Assembly (NCBI GenBank): GCA_026770585.1 | Contig: MU646689.1 | Coordinates: 112,886 to 137,439, forward strand | Source of the DNA: Baffinella frigidus | Lineage: Eukaryota; Cryptophyceae; Cryptomonadales; Baffinellaceae | Direction: 5' to 3' | DNA length: 24,554 nt | Part shown: positions 1 through 6,225 of the stretch, piece after piece | Numbering within the stretch: the first letter of the stretch is position 1 | How the letters are laid out: every line of letters begins with the position of its first letter | Translations under genes and position numbers: made by a program | The notes under the pieces: generated by a model | Seen by the model: the letters and a program-made list of their open reading frames with translations, nothing else | Database searches by the model: none | What the model was told of the DNA's origin: nothing

Positions 1-70
1 GGTTCAGGGTGCAGGGTTCAGGGTGCATGGTTCAGGGTGCAGGGTTCAGGGTGCATGGTTCAGGGTGCAA
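1..70. repeat. GGTTCAGGGTGCA minisatellite
   Basis: Five tandem units alternate between 13 and 15 bases, giving a higher-order period of 28. The core TTCAGGG is a one-base variant of TTTAGGG and the second half (TGCAGGG) is another. The array is cut by the window edge. Confidence 0.85.
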
Positions 71-72
71 GG

Positions 73-300
73 GCTATGGGCAACCTCCGATTCGTACACG
101 GTGGCCATGTTGTTGTACGAGGTGGAAACGGACGAGTGGTACGGCCCGTGGACGTTGATATTGATGTCCAAAGTTTGGACATCAACTCCAAACTCTGCTT
201 GAACAAGCAGAGTGGGGCACTTCGCTCTCTTTCTCTCTCTCTAGATTTAAATCTAGGCTTGTACCAGAGGAGCCTGGACCTCTGGACCAAGCGCTAGATT
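73..300. other. Non-coding spacer with three palindromes
   Basis: No gene is supported here. The stretch holds an inverted repeat around TTGATGTCCAAA (161-185, 12-base arms, 1-base centre), a second around ACTCTGCTTG (192-213, loop AA), a short CT run (226-241) and the palindrome CTAGATTTAAATCTAG (241-256). An ORF spans it but has no recognisable features. Confidence 0.6.
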
Positions 301-365
301 ACCTTCTTGTACAGAGACGCTGGATGGTTTGTTACAGTTTGTTACTGCCACGACACAGAGGAGTC

Positions 366-384
366 AACTCAGCTCTTTCTCTCT

Positions 385-427
<43 letters not shown>

Positions 428-442
428 GATTTAAATCTAGAG
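366..442. repeat. CT satellite capped by a palindrome
   Basis: A (CT)n/(CCCTCT)n run ends in TCTAGATTTAAATCTAGA. The same CT-run-plus-palindrome arrangement occurs at 226-256, so the pair looks like copies of one small repeat rather than chance microsatellites. Confidence 0.7.
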
Positions 443-545
443 GGAGCCAGCTCGGCTCAGCAACACCGCGTGCGCTCCGCCCTAGGGGGCGCTGGGAGCC
501 AGCTCAGCTCAGCGCACAAAGTGTGCTGTGCCCTAGGGGCGCTCA
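442..545. repeat. Imperfect 52-bp tandem duplication
   Basis: Two units start GGGAGCCAGCTC (442 and 494) and both end near CCCTAGGGGGCGCT. The middle of the unit has diverged. No coding signal is seen. Confidence 0.65.
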
Positions 546-728
546 ATTGCCTCCGAAAAAGAGGATCTTGCATGCGCCCTCGGAGGTGGAGGGGGTCTTG
601 GTGGTTTACATGATGTCCCTAACGCCTCAAACGGTTCCAATTCCTTCAAGAAAAAGAAAAAGAAAAAGAAAGCGCATCATTGTACTTTTTTTTTTGTGTG
701 TGTATGTTCCCTAGTTCACACGAAAAGT
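546..728. other. Spacer with purine and T tracts
   Basis: Contains an A/G-only run made of AAGAAA units (about 648-672), a run of T (686-695) and a TG run just after it. No gene is visible. Confidence 0.6.
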
Positions 729-851
729 ACAGGGGCACCTCGCTCATAAGAAAGCGCCTCCCCCTGGGACCCTACAGTACTTGTAGGCCTATGCTTAGGG
801 CCCTATGGTGGTCCTGGGGGTGTGACTTTCTCATGAGCGAGGTACCCCAGT
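729..851. mobile_element. MITE family A, copy 1
   Basis: The left end reads ACAGGGGCACCTCGCTCAT and the right end is the near-exact reverse complement ATGAGCGAGGTACCCCAGT. Inside the TIR are a C-rich run and CCTAGGGCCC-type blocks that can fold on themselves. GTAC flanks both ends (727-730, 850-853), a possible 4-bp target-site duplication or part of the TIR. There is no coding capacity. Translation of the TIR gives a repeated GTSLIRK peptide that should not be read as protein. Confidence 0.8.
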
Positions 852-915
852 ACACTTGGTTCTTGAACGGCAAGATGTGCCACATTTCGGCGTCAAAAGC
901 CTCGAAAGTTGTTGT

Positions 916-1034
916 ACAGGAGTACCTCGCTCACAAGAAACCGCCCCCCCCTAGGACCCTACAGTAGGACCATGCCTAGGGTCATATGGTGGTCCTAGGG
1001 GGGGTGCGGTTTCTTATGAGCGAGGTACCCCTGT
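916..1034. mobile_element. MITE family A, copy 2
   Basis: Length is 119 bp. TIRs are ACAGGAGTACCTCGCTCAC on the left and ATGAGCGAGGTACCCCTGT on the right, with C7 and G7 runs just inside. The centre CCTAGGGTCATATGG differs from copy 1. Confidence 0.85.
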
Positions 1035-1135
1035 GCAGGTTTAGTGTTTGGGTCACTCAACATTAAGGACACGCACCCCTTTGATACCAACAGAAGACCC
1101 ATCCCTAGAAGCACTGTAAGGTCCTGGGGGGGGTG

Positions 1136-1435
1136 AAGGCTGTTGTATTCGAGATCTGGCGAACAAAACTCAAAGTTCTTGTATTGTCTCCTGCGTCCAC
1201 ACAGAGGGCAGGGATTTTCGGGCACTCAGTGCCCGAGTTTCCGTTATCTTATCCGTAGGAACCCCCCTATGACCCTACGGATTGCCTACCATAGGGTCCT
1301 AGATCTTATCGCTTAGGGGTTATTCGAAATCCCTTCGAAGTCCGCTGTGTGGACAGGGGATCTCGAATACAAGAACCTTCGAGTGACGTGTACAGGGGTA
1401 TTTCGCATACAGCAACCTGGACCTAGAGGGGGGGG
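1136..1435. mobile_element. Degenerate A-like element containing a D insertion
   Basis: Outer arms around TGTATTCGAGATC (1144-1156) and GATCTCGAATACA (about 1360-1372) are inverted. Beyond the right arm lies CAGGGGTATTTCGCATACA, an A-like TIR. Family D copy 1 sits between the arms. I infer an old A relative split by D1. Confidence 0.45.
1197..1352. mobile_element. MITE family D, copy 1
   Basis: Runs from CCACACAG to CTGTGTGG, 156 bp. Landmarks shared with the other D copies are a hairpin GGGCACTCAGTGCCC, the motif GTTTCCGTTA, CCGTAGGAACCCCCCTA and the right sub-terminal block GAAATCCCTTCGAAGTCCG. Confidence 0.8.
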
Positions 1436-1458
1436 CATGTGCATTTTAAACGTACTAC

Positions 1459-1603
1459 CCACACGGTGGACTACATGTACGAACCTTTCATCAAAAGTCA
1501 ACTTACCTCAAGACAATTAACTTCAAGGTTTTTTCTAATGCAAATTGGTCACGTAACACCCCGGAATCAGGGGTCAACGAAACCCTCGAAGCCCACCGAG
1601 TGG
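1459..1603. mobile_element. MITE family E, copy 1
   Basis: Begins CCACACGGTGGACTAC and ends GCCCACCGAGTGG. It carries the family E signature CATCAAAAGTCAACTTA near the left end and AATTGGTCACGTAAC near the right end. Confidence 0.75.
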
Positions 1604-1684
1604 CTTCCAACGTTGGAGCCATTCATCACCGAGTGGCTTGAAAGCTTCTTCAGAAGCTCATCTTTCTCGAAACGTGCCAGCGCC

Positions 1685-1813
1685 TCGACCAAATCGAGCA
1701 TGTAGCTTGAGCCATTTCCAGTCGGTTTCAGACGGGCTTTTGAGCCACTCGATGCGAATTCGAGGCGCTCCAGGCGTAAAATGACTCAAGCCACATCTTC
1801 GATTTGGTCCACG
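1685..1813. repeat. Inverted repeat, unassigned element
   Basis: The left arm GACCAAATCGAGCATGTAGC (from 1687) pairs with CATCTTCGATTTGGTC (to about 1812), with roughly four mismatches over 26 bases. GCGCCTCGA/TCGAGGCGC forms an inner pair. It may be a worn MITE. The flanks 1604-1684 and 1814-1903 hold nothing else I can name. Confidence 0.5.
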
Positions 1814-1903
1814 TCGAAGGGCTGGTGGTACATGTAGTCAGGAGCGCCTTTTCATCCCTTCAGTGGCGAGCAGATCTTACTTGAGCCGCACCAGGTGCCT
1901 TGC

Positions 1904-2337
1904 TCGGATAGCGAGGGGGCAAATAAATCGTTTGAGATTCTGGGCTTCAAGGCAACTCAGTGCCCGATGGGAACTGAGAAAGGGCTCCAATTCCCAGGAA
2001 CCAGAGGACCCCAGGTCACGCGGAAGGGGGTCGGACCAATATTAAAAGGGCGAGTAGGTGGTAAAGATCACGAATCTTATCACGTGGGTGAAATTCACCC
2101 CTATCCAATTCAACCGCGACATATCTCATTTCACCGGGGGCCGGATCTCGTTTGAGATAGACGGCTGACCCCCTTATCGAATCTTCTCGATTGTTTCTGC
2201 GTCTTTTTAAAAGACGTTTCGTGTAGATGCGTTCTTCAGTTGTCCGTGACGTGACGGGGACGTGTTTGCGTAATTTAATCGTTAAAAATAATTCATCAAA
2301 GCGTCTCAAAACGTCGGTTTGCCCCCTCGCTATCCGA
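1904..2337. mobile_element. 434-bp element with TCGGATAGCG termini
   Basis: The first 20 bases, TCGGATAGCGAGGGGGCAAA, recur as an exact reverse complement at 2318-2337. Similarity extends inward through CGTTTGAGA/TCTCAAAACG with a few mismatches. Internal hairpins include GGGTGAAATTCACCC and CGTCTTTTTAAAAGACG. It is the longest inverted-repeat element in the window and a probable non-autonomous DNA transposon. No transposase ORF is present and no target-site duplication is clear. Confidence 0.7.
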
Positions 2338-2345
2338 CCATGGTT

Positions 2346-2465
2346 ACAGGGGTACCTCGCTCATCAGAAACCGCCGCCCCCCAGGACCCTACAGCAGGCC
2401 TATGCGTAGGGCCCTATGTTGATCCTAGGGGGGGGGGCGTTTTCTTATGAGCGAGGTACCCCTGT
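2346..2465. mobile_element. MITE family A, copy 3
   Basis: ACAGGGGTACCTCGCTCAT to ATGAGCGAGGTACCCCTGT, 120 bp. A run of G bases (about 2428-2437) lies inside the right TIR. It lies 8 bp beyond the TCGGATAGCG element and 11 bp before B copy 1. Confidence 0.85.
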
Positions 2466-2476
2466 AGGCCCCTACG

Positions 2477-2570
2477 TATCCCTTAGGTGGCCAGTAGGCT
2501 CATACGCCCTACCGTAGGGCCCTAGGACCAGTGGGGGGTCAATTTTGACCCCCTGGCCGCTTAAGGGATA
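2477..2570. mobile_element. MITE family B, copy 1
   Basis: TIRs are TATCCCTTAGGTGGCC and GGCCGCTTAAGGGATA. The body contains GTAGGCTCATACGCCCTAC and a GGGGGTCAATTTTGACCCCC hairpin. CCTACG lies just outside both ends (2471-2476, 2573-2578), which may be a target-site duplication. Confidence 0.75.
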
Positions 2571-2595
2571 GGCCTACGTGGGAGCGTATTAGGCT

Positions 2596-2714
2596 ACAGG
2601 GGTACCTCGCTCATAAGAAACGCCCACCCCCCTAGGATTACCTTAGGGCCCTAGGCACAGCCCTACTGTAGGGTCCTAGAGGGGGGCGGTTTCTTATGAG
2701 CGAGGTACCCCTGT
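2596..2714. mobile_element. MITE family A, copy 4, between direct repeats
   Basis: Perfect ACAGGGGTACCTCGCTCAT termini, 119 bp. It is bracketed by an imperfect 21-bp direct repeat that starts TACGTGGGAGCGT (2575-2595 and 2714-2734). That is far longer than the apparent duplication at other A copies, so the target was probably already a tandem repeat. Confidence 0.85.
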
Positions 2715-2728
2715 ACGTGGGAGCGTGT

Positions 2729-2783
2729 GAGGCTACTGCTCGGCACTTGAGGCTACTCGGCACTAGAAGCTACTCGGCACTTA
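2729..2783. repeat. Short tandem repeat GAGGCTACTCGGCACTT
   Basis: Three units of 17-20 bases. In minus-strand sense the array begins with the GTAAGTGCC donor of the adjacent exon, so the splice donor itself seems to have seeded the small expansion. Confidence 0.6.
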
Positions 2784-2784
2784 C

Positions 2785-2847
2785 GCTCACGGCTTCAGGG
2801 ATGTTGTCGTCATTCCCATAGCTCCCTCCGCCGTAGTTGTCCGCAGG
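2785..2847 (-). CDS. Putative exon containing PADNYGGGSYGNDD
   Basis: This 63-nt, 21-codon open segment lies between a CAG acceptor (2848-2850) and a strong GTAAGTGCC donor (2784 downward), phase 0 at both ends. The peptide starts PADNYGGGSYGNDDNI and ends PEAVS. It is Gly/Asn/Asp-rich, as in a disordered tail or linker. The acceptor is duplicated: the same CAG-CCTGCGGACA occurs at 2981-2993 beyond a family C insertion, preceded there by a CCCTAGACC telomere-like stretch. I do not recognise a domain. The exon call rests on splice consensus and frame only; short open segments can occur by chance. Confidence 0.5.
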
Positions 2848-2850
2848 CTG

Positions 2851-2980
2851 TAGGAGGTGGAGTTAGAATCCATCCGAAAAATGCTCGTATGAGCGGCCGA
2901 CACGGGGTACAGCAAGTGGCACAATGCGTAGCATGTGCGGCGCTGACGCTGGTTGTTTGGCAATAACTTATCAATCTCTC
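2851..2980 (-). mobile_element. Family C introner-like element, copy 1
   Basis: Exactly 130 bp, flanked by the perfect 13-bp direct repeat TGTCCGCAGGCTG (2838-2850 and 2981-2993). It has no terminal inverted repeats. In minus-strand sense it starts GAGAGATTGATAA, carries GCATTTTCC, and ends TTCTAACTCCACCTCCTA. That end resembles a branch-point sequence followed by a pyrimidine tract. The next bases are CAG from the target-site duplication, so the element plus duplication rebuild a 3' splice site directly before the PADNYGGG exon. Confidence 0.8.
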
Positions 2981-3111
2981 TGTCCGCAGGCTGCGTGACG
3001 GTCTAGGGTTTAGGTCCTTTAGATCCATTAGGTTTTAAATGCTCCCAACATAGGCGAACACCTCTCCCTTCCGTAGAAAGGATCTGCAGAATTTAGGGTG
3101 CAGGGCTTAGT

Positions 3112-3267
3112 CCACACGAGAACGCTAGAGGGGCCTATTTACATGTGAAAAAACAGTTGAAAATATTTGTACCAGGATAAGGTAAAGTAACCTCGTGCCC
3201 GGTAAAAAATATACCAGGCGCGAGGTTACTTTTATCTTATCCTGGTACAAATTTGAGCGTTTGTGTA
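3112..3267. mobile_element. Family M element, copy 1 (truncated)
   Basis: The left end CCACACGAGAACGCTAGAGG matches family M copy 2. The core hairpin (about 3166-3250) has arms TTTGTACCAGGATAAGGTAA/CTTATCCTGGTACAAA around GTAACCTCGTGCCCGG and CGCGAGGTTAC. Similarity to copy 2 stops at GTTTGTGTA, where unrelated sequence and a GAA satellite begin. Confidence 0.75.
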
Positions 3268-3294
3268 TACATCCCTGGGCTGAGAGCAATACAG

Positions 3295-3368
3295 ATGATG
3301 AGAAGAAGAAGACGGAGAAGAAGAAGAAGAAGATGAGAAGACGAAAAAGAAGAAGAAGAAGAAGACCT
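3295..3368 (+). repeat. GAA/AGA microsatellite
   Basis: Imperfect (GAA)n with interruptions. A second tract with the same composition lies at 3605-3668. The pair flanks the family K element and the tail repeats, and may have duplicated together with them. Confidence 0.85.
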
Positions 3369-3402
3369 GAGGCGTGGAGGGTTCGGCATGTTACGAGCCT
3401 CC
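3367..3402 (-). pseudogene. Tail-repeat fragment ARNMPNPPRLR
   Basis: A diverged copy of the 48-nt tail repeat, ending CTCAG before GTCTTC. Its upstream border, where the other copies have CACCCAG, is replaced by the end of family K copy 1. It can also be read in the VHTQ...PAEPTTPQ frame of the tail exon. Confidence 0.45.
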
Positions 3403-3542
3403 CCACCAATCCTCACAGTCGGACCAAATCGACGAGTTTTTGGAGCCACTTTCCTTCGACAGAGGGGTCAGATCTGGCCCCGCTGCCGGGTAAATCTGAG
3501 GTCTTAAAATGGTCGATTTGGTCCTCCCGTGAAGGTTGTTGG
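3403..3542. mobile_element. MITE family K, copy 1
   Basis: Terminal arms CCACCAATCCTCACAGTCGG and the complement of TCCCGTGAAGGTTGTTGG continue inward as GACCAAATCGAC/GTCGATTTGGTC. It is inserted inside a tandem tail repeat, splitting CACCCAGG from GGAGGCTC on the minus strand. Confidence 0.75.
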
Positions 3543-3556
3543 CCCTGGGTGTGGAC

Positions 3557-3592
3557 CTGAGGCGTGGTGGGTTCGGCAGGTTGTGAGCCTCC
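3557..3592 (-). pseudogene. Tail-repeat copy EAHNLPNPPRL / PAEPTTPQ
   Basis: A 36-nt block between CACCCAG and CTCAG-GTCC. Together with the following GTCCACACCCAG it forms a 48-nt unit that can be read through as VHTQGGSQPAEPTTPQ, or spliced as an exon of 12 codons. The tail exon at 3808-3924 carries the same repeat, which makes the read-through frame more likely. Confidence 0.45.
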
Positions 3593-3604
3593 CTGGGTGT
3601 GGAC

Positions 3605-3672
3605 AGATGAGAAGGAGAAGAAGGAGAAGAAGAACAAGGAGAAGAGAAGACAAAAAACAAGAAGAAGACGAC
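3605..3672 (+). repeat. GAA-rich tract 2
   Basis: GAGAAG/AAGAAGAAG repeats run up to the edge of W copy 1. On the minus strand this is an uninterrupted pyrimidine tract (CTT)n. Confidence 0.8.
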
Positions 3673-3814
3673 CTCACATGGAGACGGTTTCAATTTAAAA
3701 CTATTGGATTCAGTAAAATTACTACACGCATGCTTGAATATTTCTAGTAAAACTCATTGTGTGTTGTAAATTTCATTGCCATGAAGTTTCAAATTAAAAC
3801 CGTTTTCCTATGAG
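3673..3814 (-). mobile_element. Family W element, copy 1, inserted like an intron
   Basis: The TIRs start CTCACATGGAGACGGTTT on the left and, from the right, CTCATAGGAAAACGGTTTT. The interior has AAAATTACTACACGC and TGTGTTGTAAATTTCATTGCCAT. The dinucleotide AC flanks both ends on the plus strand (3671-3672, 3815-3816), i.e. GT on the minus strand. Read in minus sense this gives CAG-GTCTCATAGG at the 5' border and ATGTGAG-GT at the 3' border. Element plus one GT would therefore form a 144-nt GT-AG intron that splices out cleanly. Confidence 0.75.
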
Positions 3815-3924
3815 ACCTGAACCGTGGTGGGTTCGGCAGGTTGCACCTGAGGCGTGGTGGGTTCGGCAGGTTTCGAGCCCCACTGGGTGTGGACGGGCAC
3901 GGAGGACTTTGCCGAGCACGCCCA
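3808..3924 (-). CDS. Putative C-terminal tail exon (Pro/Thr/Gln-rich)
   Basis: After the acceptor GCAAACAG (CAG at 3927-3925) the frame runs 38 codons to a TAG at 3810-3808. It begins WACSAKSSVPVHTQWGS, then KPAEPTTPQ and a second shortened PAEPTTVQ. It starts in phase 0, which matches the phase-0 end of the transmembrane exon at 5414-5492. The stop lies inside the terminal sequence of W copy 1. If W1 is spliced out, the frame continues past CAG into the (CTT)n tract instead. The composition fits a cytosolic or extracellular low-complexity tail. No family recognised. Confidence 0.5.
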   Translation of the reverse strand, partial: WACSAKSSVPVHTQWGSKPAEPTTPQVQPAEPTTVQVS

Positions 3925-4140
3925 CTGTTTGCGGGTGAGGAGTTAGGGTTGAGGCTTTAAGGTTTTGACTCCTGGCCCGGAGTGCTTTGCCGTGCACGCC
4001 CACTGTTTTGCGGTTCAGGAATTAGGGTTTGGGGTTTAAGGGGTTGAATCCTGGCCCAGAAGACTTTGCCGAGCACACCCACTGTTTTGCGGTTGAAGAA
4101 TTAGGGTTTAGGGTTGAAGGATTTAAGGGCTGGTTTTCTT
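3925..4140 (-). repeat. Triplicated exon start plus telomere-like introns
   Basis: The start of the tail exon (CAG-TGGGCGTGC TCGGCAAAG) occurs three times in minus sense, at 4081, 4002 and 3924, period 78-79. Each copy is preceded by CCCTAAnnCC-type sequence. Only the last copy continues into the tail repeats; the others end GGGCCAGG and lack a clear donor. This looks like tandem duplication of a 3' splice site with its exon head. Confidence 0.65.
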
Positions 4141-4275
4141 GGTTTGGTTTTAGGGTTTAGGGTTTAGGGTTTAGGGTTTAGGGTTTAGGATTCAGGGTTT
4201 AGGGTTAGGGTTTAGGGTTAGGGTTTAGGGTTTAGGATTTAGGGTTTAGGGTTTAGGGTTTAGGGTTTCGGGTTG
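4141..4275 (+). repeat. Interstitial TTTAGGG array
   Basis: Mostly uninterrupted TTTAGGG heptamers with occasional TTAGGG and TTCAGGG variants. The G-rich strand is plus. It is followed by an A copy truncated on that side. Confidence 0.9.
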
Positions 4276-4314
4276 GGGATATCGCCGACGATCAGGAGCA
4301 GGTGCGAGGCTGCC

Positions 4315-4413
4315 GAGAAACCGCCCCCCCCTAGGACCACCATAGGGCCCTATGCATAGTCCTACAATAGGGCCCTAGAAGGAGGCGGTTCCTTATGAGC
4401 GAGGTACCCCTGT
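4315..4413. mobile_element. MITE family A, copy 5 (left end missing)
   Basis: Begins at GAGAAACCGCCCCCCCC and lacks the outer ACAGGGGTACC part of the TIR. The right end ATGAGCGAGGTACCCCTGT is intact. TACGTCCTAGGTAGG occurs twice just downstream (4413-4450). Confidence 0.8.
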
Positions 4414-4477
4414 ACGTCCTAGGTAGGTAAGTCCCTACGTCCTAGGTAGGCCCTAAACCCTCAACTCGCAGGGATCA

Positions 4478-4607
4478 AAGAGATTGACAATTTATTGCCA
4501 AACAACCAGCGTCAGCGCCGCACATGCTACGCATTGTGCCACATACTGTACCCCTTGTTGGCCGCTCATACGAGCATTTTCCGGATGGATTCTAACTCCA
4601 CCTCCTA
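4478..4607 (+). mobile_element. Family C introner-like element, copy 2
   Basis: 130 bp in plus orientation, from AAGAGATTGACAATTTATT to TTCTAACTCCACCTCCTA. A CGCAG lies seven bases before the left end (4467-4471), as at other C copies. The right flank CATGCCGACC does not match, so no target-site duplication can be shown and one flank may have been exchanged. Confidence 0.75.
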
Positions 4608-4740
4608 CATGCCGACCTTCAACATAAACAACGACACTTCGAGACCGGTCCCTCTCTCATCATGAAAACCTAAACCCCAAACTCAACCCTAGAACCCAAT
4701 CGGTGGGGTGTGGGCAACCTTACTGCCGTGATGACATATA
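4608..4740. other. Spacer
   Basis: Contains a short C-rich telomere-like stretch (CTAAACCCCAAACTCAACCC, about 4669). No gene or element is recognised. Confidence 0.5.
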
Positions 4741-4895
4741 ACCGATCTAATGCAAAAACGGGTTTAGTTTAAAACTTCTGGGTAATGAAATTCACTACAC
4801 AGAATGATCTTTATGAGAAATATTAGATTAAAGCCTTTGTGTAGTAATCTTCATTGATTCCCAAGGTTTGAAATTAAAACCGTTCCCACATGAGA
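4741..4895. mobile_element. Family W element, copy 2
   Basis: The right end matches W copy 1 (GAAATTAAAACCGTTCCCACATGAGA). The interior pair ATTCACTACACAGAATGATC/TGTGTAGTAATCTTCATTGA matches a shorter fragment at 10190-10268. The left TIR is diverged. Confidence 0.65.
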
Positions 4896-4974
4896 TCCCC
4901 CGAATTCGCAGAAGGACGCGCACGACGAGAACCCCCAAATCTCTGTCAATGCGGCAATTCGGTGCGACGGGGGT

Positions 4975-5400
4975 TTACGGTTTGGGGTTTAGGGTTTAGA
5001 GTGTCGGGTTTAGGTTTGGAGGTGTAGTGTTTAGTGTTTAGGGTGGCGGGTTCAGTCTCACGAATAGGACGCCGGCGGGGCTACTGGGTTTATGATTTAG
5101 GGTTTGTGGTGTCTAGGGTTTAGGGTTTAGGGTTCAGGGTTTAGAGTTTATGGTTTAGGGTTGTAATTTTAGGGTTGAGGGTGTCGGATTGAAGGTTTAG
5201 GGTTTGGGTTGTCGGGTTGAAGGTTCAGGGTGTCAGGTTTAGGGTGTCGGGTTTAGGGTCGAGGATGTAGGGTTTAGGGTTTAGGGTTTAGGGTTCAGGG
5301 TGTAGGGTGTGGGGTTTAGAGTTTAGCGTTTGTTTAGGGTTCAGGGTGTAGGGTTTAGGGTTTAGGGTTTAGGGTTTAGGGTTTAGGGTTTAGGGTTCTG
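4975..5400 (+). repeat. Degenerate TTTAGGG/GGGTGTC array
   Basis: TTTAGGG units mix with GTGTCGGG, TGTAGGG and TTGAGGG variants. Cleaner TTTAGGG lies at 5110-5130, 5273-5295 and 5354-5393. It lies directly upstream, in minus sense, of two copies of the TM exon (5083 and, across its 3' side, 5492). Confidence 0.85.
5062..5083 (-). pseudogene. TM-exon 3' fragment, SPAGVLF
   Basis: After CAG (5086-5084) a 22-nt segment reads T plus seven codons, SPAGVLF, then the donor GTGAGACTG. Phase and donor match the full TM exon (…CGVLY-GTGAGA). It is an internally deleted copy that keeps the splice sites. Confidence 0.4.
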
Positions 5401-5413
5401 GGGTTGGTCTCAC

Positions 5414-5492
5414 GTAAAGGACTCCGCAGAAAGAGCACGCGAAGAGCACGCCGATGACCAGGAGGGGGGTCCCGATCGTCTGCACTATGCTC
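5414..5492 (-). CDS. Putative transmembrane exon SIVQTIG, best copy
   Basis: A 79-nt segment between the acceptor CCTACCGTTGCAG (CAG 5495-5493) and the donor GTGAGACC. One nucleotide completes a codon, then 26 codons follow: SIVQTIG followed by GTPLLVIGVLFACSFCGVLY. The hydrophobic run with Cys residues fits a single membrane-spanning helix. It ends in phase 0, compatible with the tail exon at 3924. Five further copies or fragments lie at 5062, 5601, 5742, 6100 and 6527. This copy is the longest and has no frameshift. The upstream intron end carries AACCTCCTACC, resembling the 3' end of family C. Protein family unknown. Confidence 0.55.
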
Positions 5493-5555
5493 CTGCAACG
5501 GTAGGAGGTTGAGTGAATTTTCAGAGGTGGTTTCAGGGGTGGCGGAACAGCATGT

Positions 5556-5603
5556 ACAGGGGTGCCTTGCTCACAAGAAAGCGCGCGCTCCCCTAGAACC
5601 GGC
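5556..5603. mobile_element. MITE family A, copy 6 (left end only)
   Basis: ACAGGGGTGCCTTGCTCAC and AAGAAAGCGCGCG are followed by CCCCTAGAACC. The right half is missing and sequence passes straight into a TM-exon copy, so the element truncates that exon. Confidence 0.7.
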
Positions 5604-5637
5604 CAGGAGGGGGATGCCGATCGTCTGGACTATGCTC
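5601..5637 (-). pseudogene. TM-exon copy, 3' truncated by A6
   Basis: Acceptor CCTACCCTTGCAG (5640-5638), then SIVQTIGIPLLAG before running into the A6 fragment. It is in the same phase as the best copy and preceded by TTAACTCCACCTCCTACC. Confidence 0.5.
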
Positions 5638-5676
5638 CTGCAAGGGTAGGAGGTGGAGTTAAAAGACCCACGCCAG

Positions 5677-5739
5677 GTCCTAGGCAGGTCCTAGGGCCCT
5701 ACGGTAGGGCGTATGAGCCTACTGGCCACTTAAGGGATA
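5677..5739. mobile_element. MITE family B, copy 3 (half, inverted)
   Basis: CCTAGGGCCCTACGGTAGGG, then CGTATGAGCCTACTGGCC and the complete terminus ACTTAAGGGATA. Orientation is opposite to copies 1 and 2 and the other half is absent. In minus sense it abuts the end of the TM-exon copy at 5742-5798. Confidence 0.7.
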
Positions 5740-5741
5740 GG

Positions 5742-5798
5742 CGGACACTGGAACGCCGAGGATCAGGAGGGGAATCCCGATCGTCTTGGACTATGCTT
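5742..5798 (-). pseudogene. TM-exon copy with +1 frameshift
   Basis: Starts after TTTGCAG with AGCATAGTCCAAGACG. One extra A relative to the other copies breaks the frame after SIVQ; past it the sequence reads TIGIPLLILGV. It has lost its donor at the B3 boundary. Confidence 0.5.
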
Positions 5799-5813
5799 CT
5801 GCAAAGCCCGGGT

Positions 5814-5987
5814 CCACGCCATGTCACAAGTGGGAATTTCACACGCAACGTTTCGCGCTAAAATTGTTTCGTGGTACGAAAAAACATTGTAGCGCCCACG
5901 AAGGGCTCCGATTCCCAACACTTTTGGCGTGGCAACTTTACCCGTGGATGGTGTAGTAATGAAAATCCGACTTGTGACCTGGCGCGG
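5814..5987. mobile_element. MITE family N, copy 4
   Basis: CCACGCCATGTCACAAGTGG to CTTGTGACCTGGCGCGG, with GTTTCGTGGTACGAAA inside as in other N copies. The left flank CTGCAAAGCCCGGGT is identical to that of E copy 2 (6345-6359) and both right flanks start TTAGGG. Confidence 0.7.
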
Positions 5988-6068
5988 TTAGGGTTCAGGG
6001 TTCCACTTCGCATCCACCAGGGGCTTCACGGAGACAGTCCATCTAAACGATTTGTACAAGAATCTTAT

Positions 6069-6128
6069 CCATTGCCCTGGATTCCAACCAGGGCAATGGA
6101 GGGAATTTTGATCGTCTGAACTATGCTC
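6069..6128 (-). pseudogene. TM-exon copy joined to a hairpin
   Basis: After AACAG (6131-6129) the frame reads SIVQTIKIPSIALV, then enters a perfect 12-bp-arm hairpin CCATTGCCCTGG/CCAGGGCAATGG (6069-6099). The upstream intron end has TAACTCCACCTCCTACC. The conserved hydrophobic 3' half is lost. Confidence 0.45.
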
Positions 6129-6157
6129 CTGTTAAGGTAGGAGGTGGAGTTAGGAAT

Positions 6158-6214
6158 AGGCCTACTGTACGGTCCTAGGGGGGGGGGGGGTTCTTATGAA
6201 CGAGGTACCTCTGT
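6158..6214. mobile_element. MITE family A, copy 7 (right end only)
   Basis: CCTACTGTACGGTCCTAGG, a run of 12-13 G, then TTCTTATGAACGAGGTACCT. It abuts the degraded end of family C copy 3. Confidence 0.7.
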
Positions 6215-6225
6215 AGCTCCTCCCC

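Noticed and set aside
729-1034. Repeated GTSLIRK / GYLAHKKPPPP peptides in several frames
   Set aside because: They are translations of the family A terminal repeat in either strand, not protein sequence.
2851-2875. tRNA-type B box (GTTAGAATCC) on the antisense strand of family C, suggesting a Pol III SINE
   Set aside because: One key base differs, no A box lies at a suitable distance upstream because the element starts there, and no poly(A) or simple tail is present.
4141-4275. True chromosome end
   Set aside because: The arrays are short, interrupted, in both orientations and surrounded by other sequence; they are interstitial.
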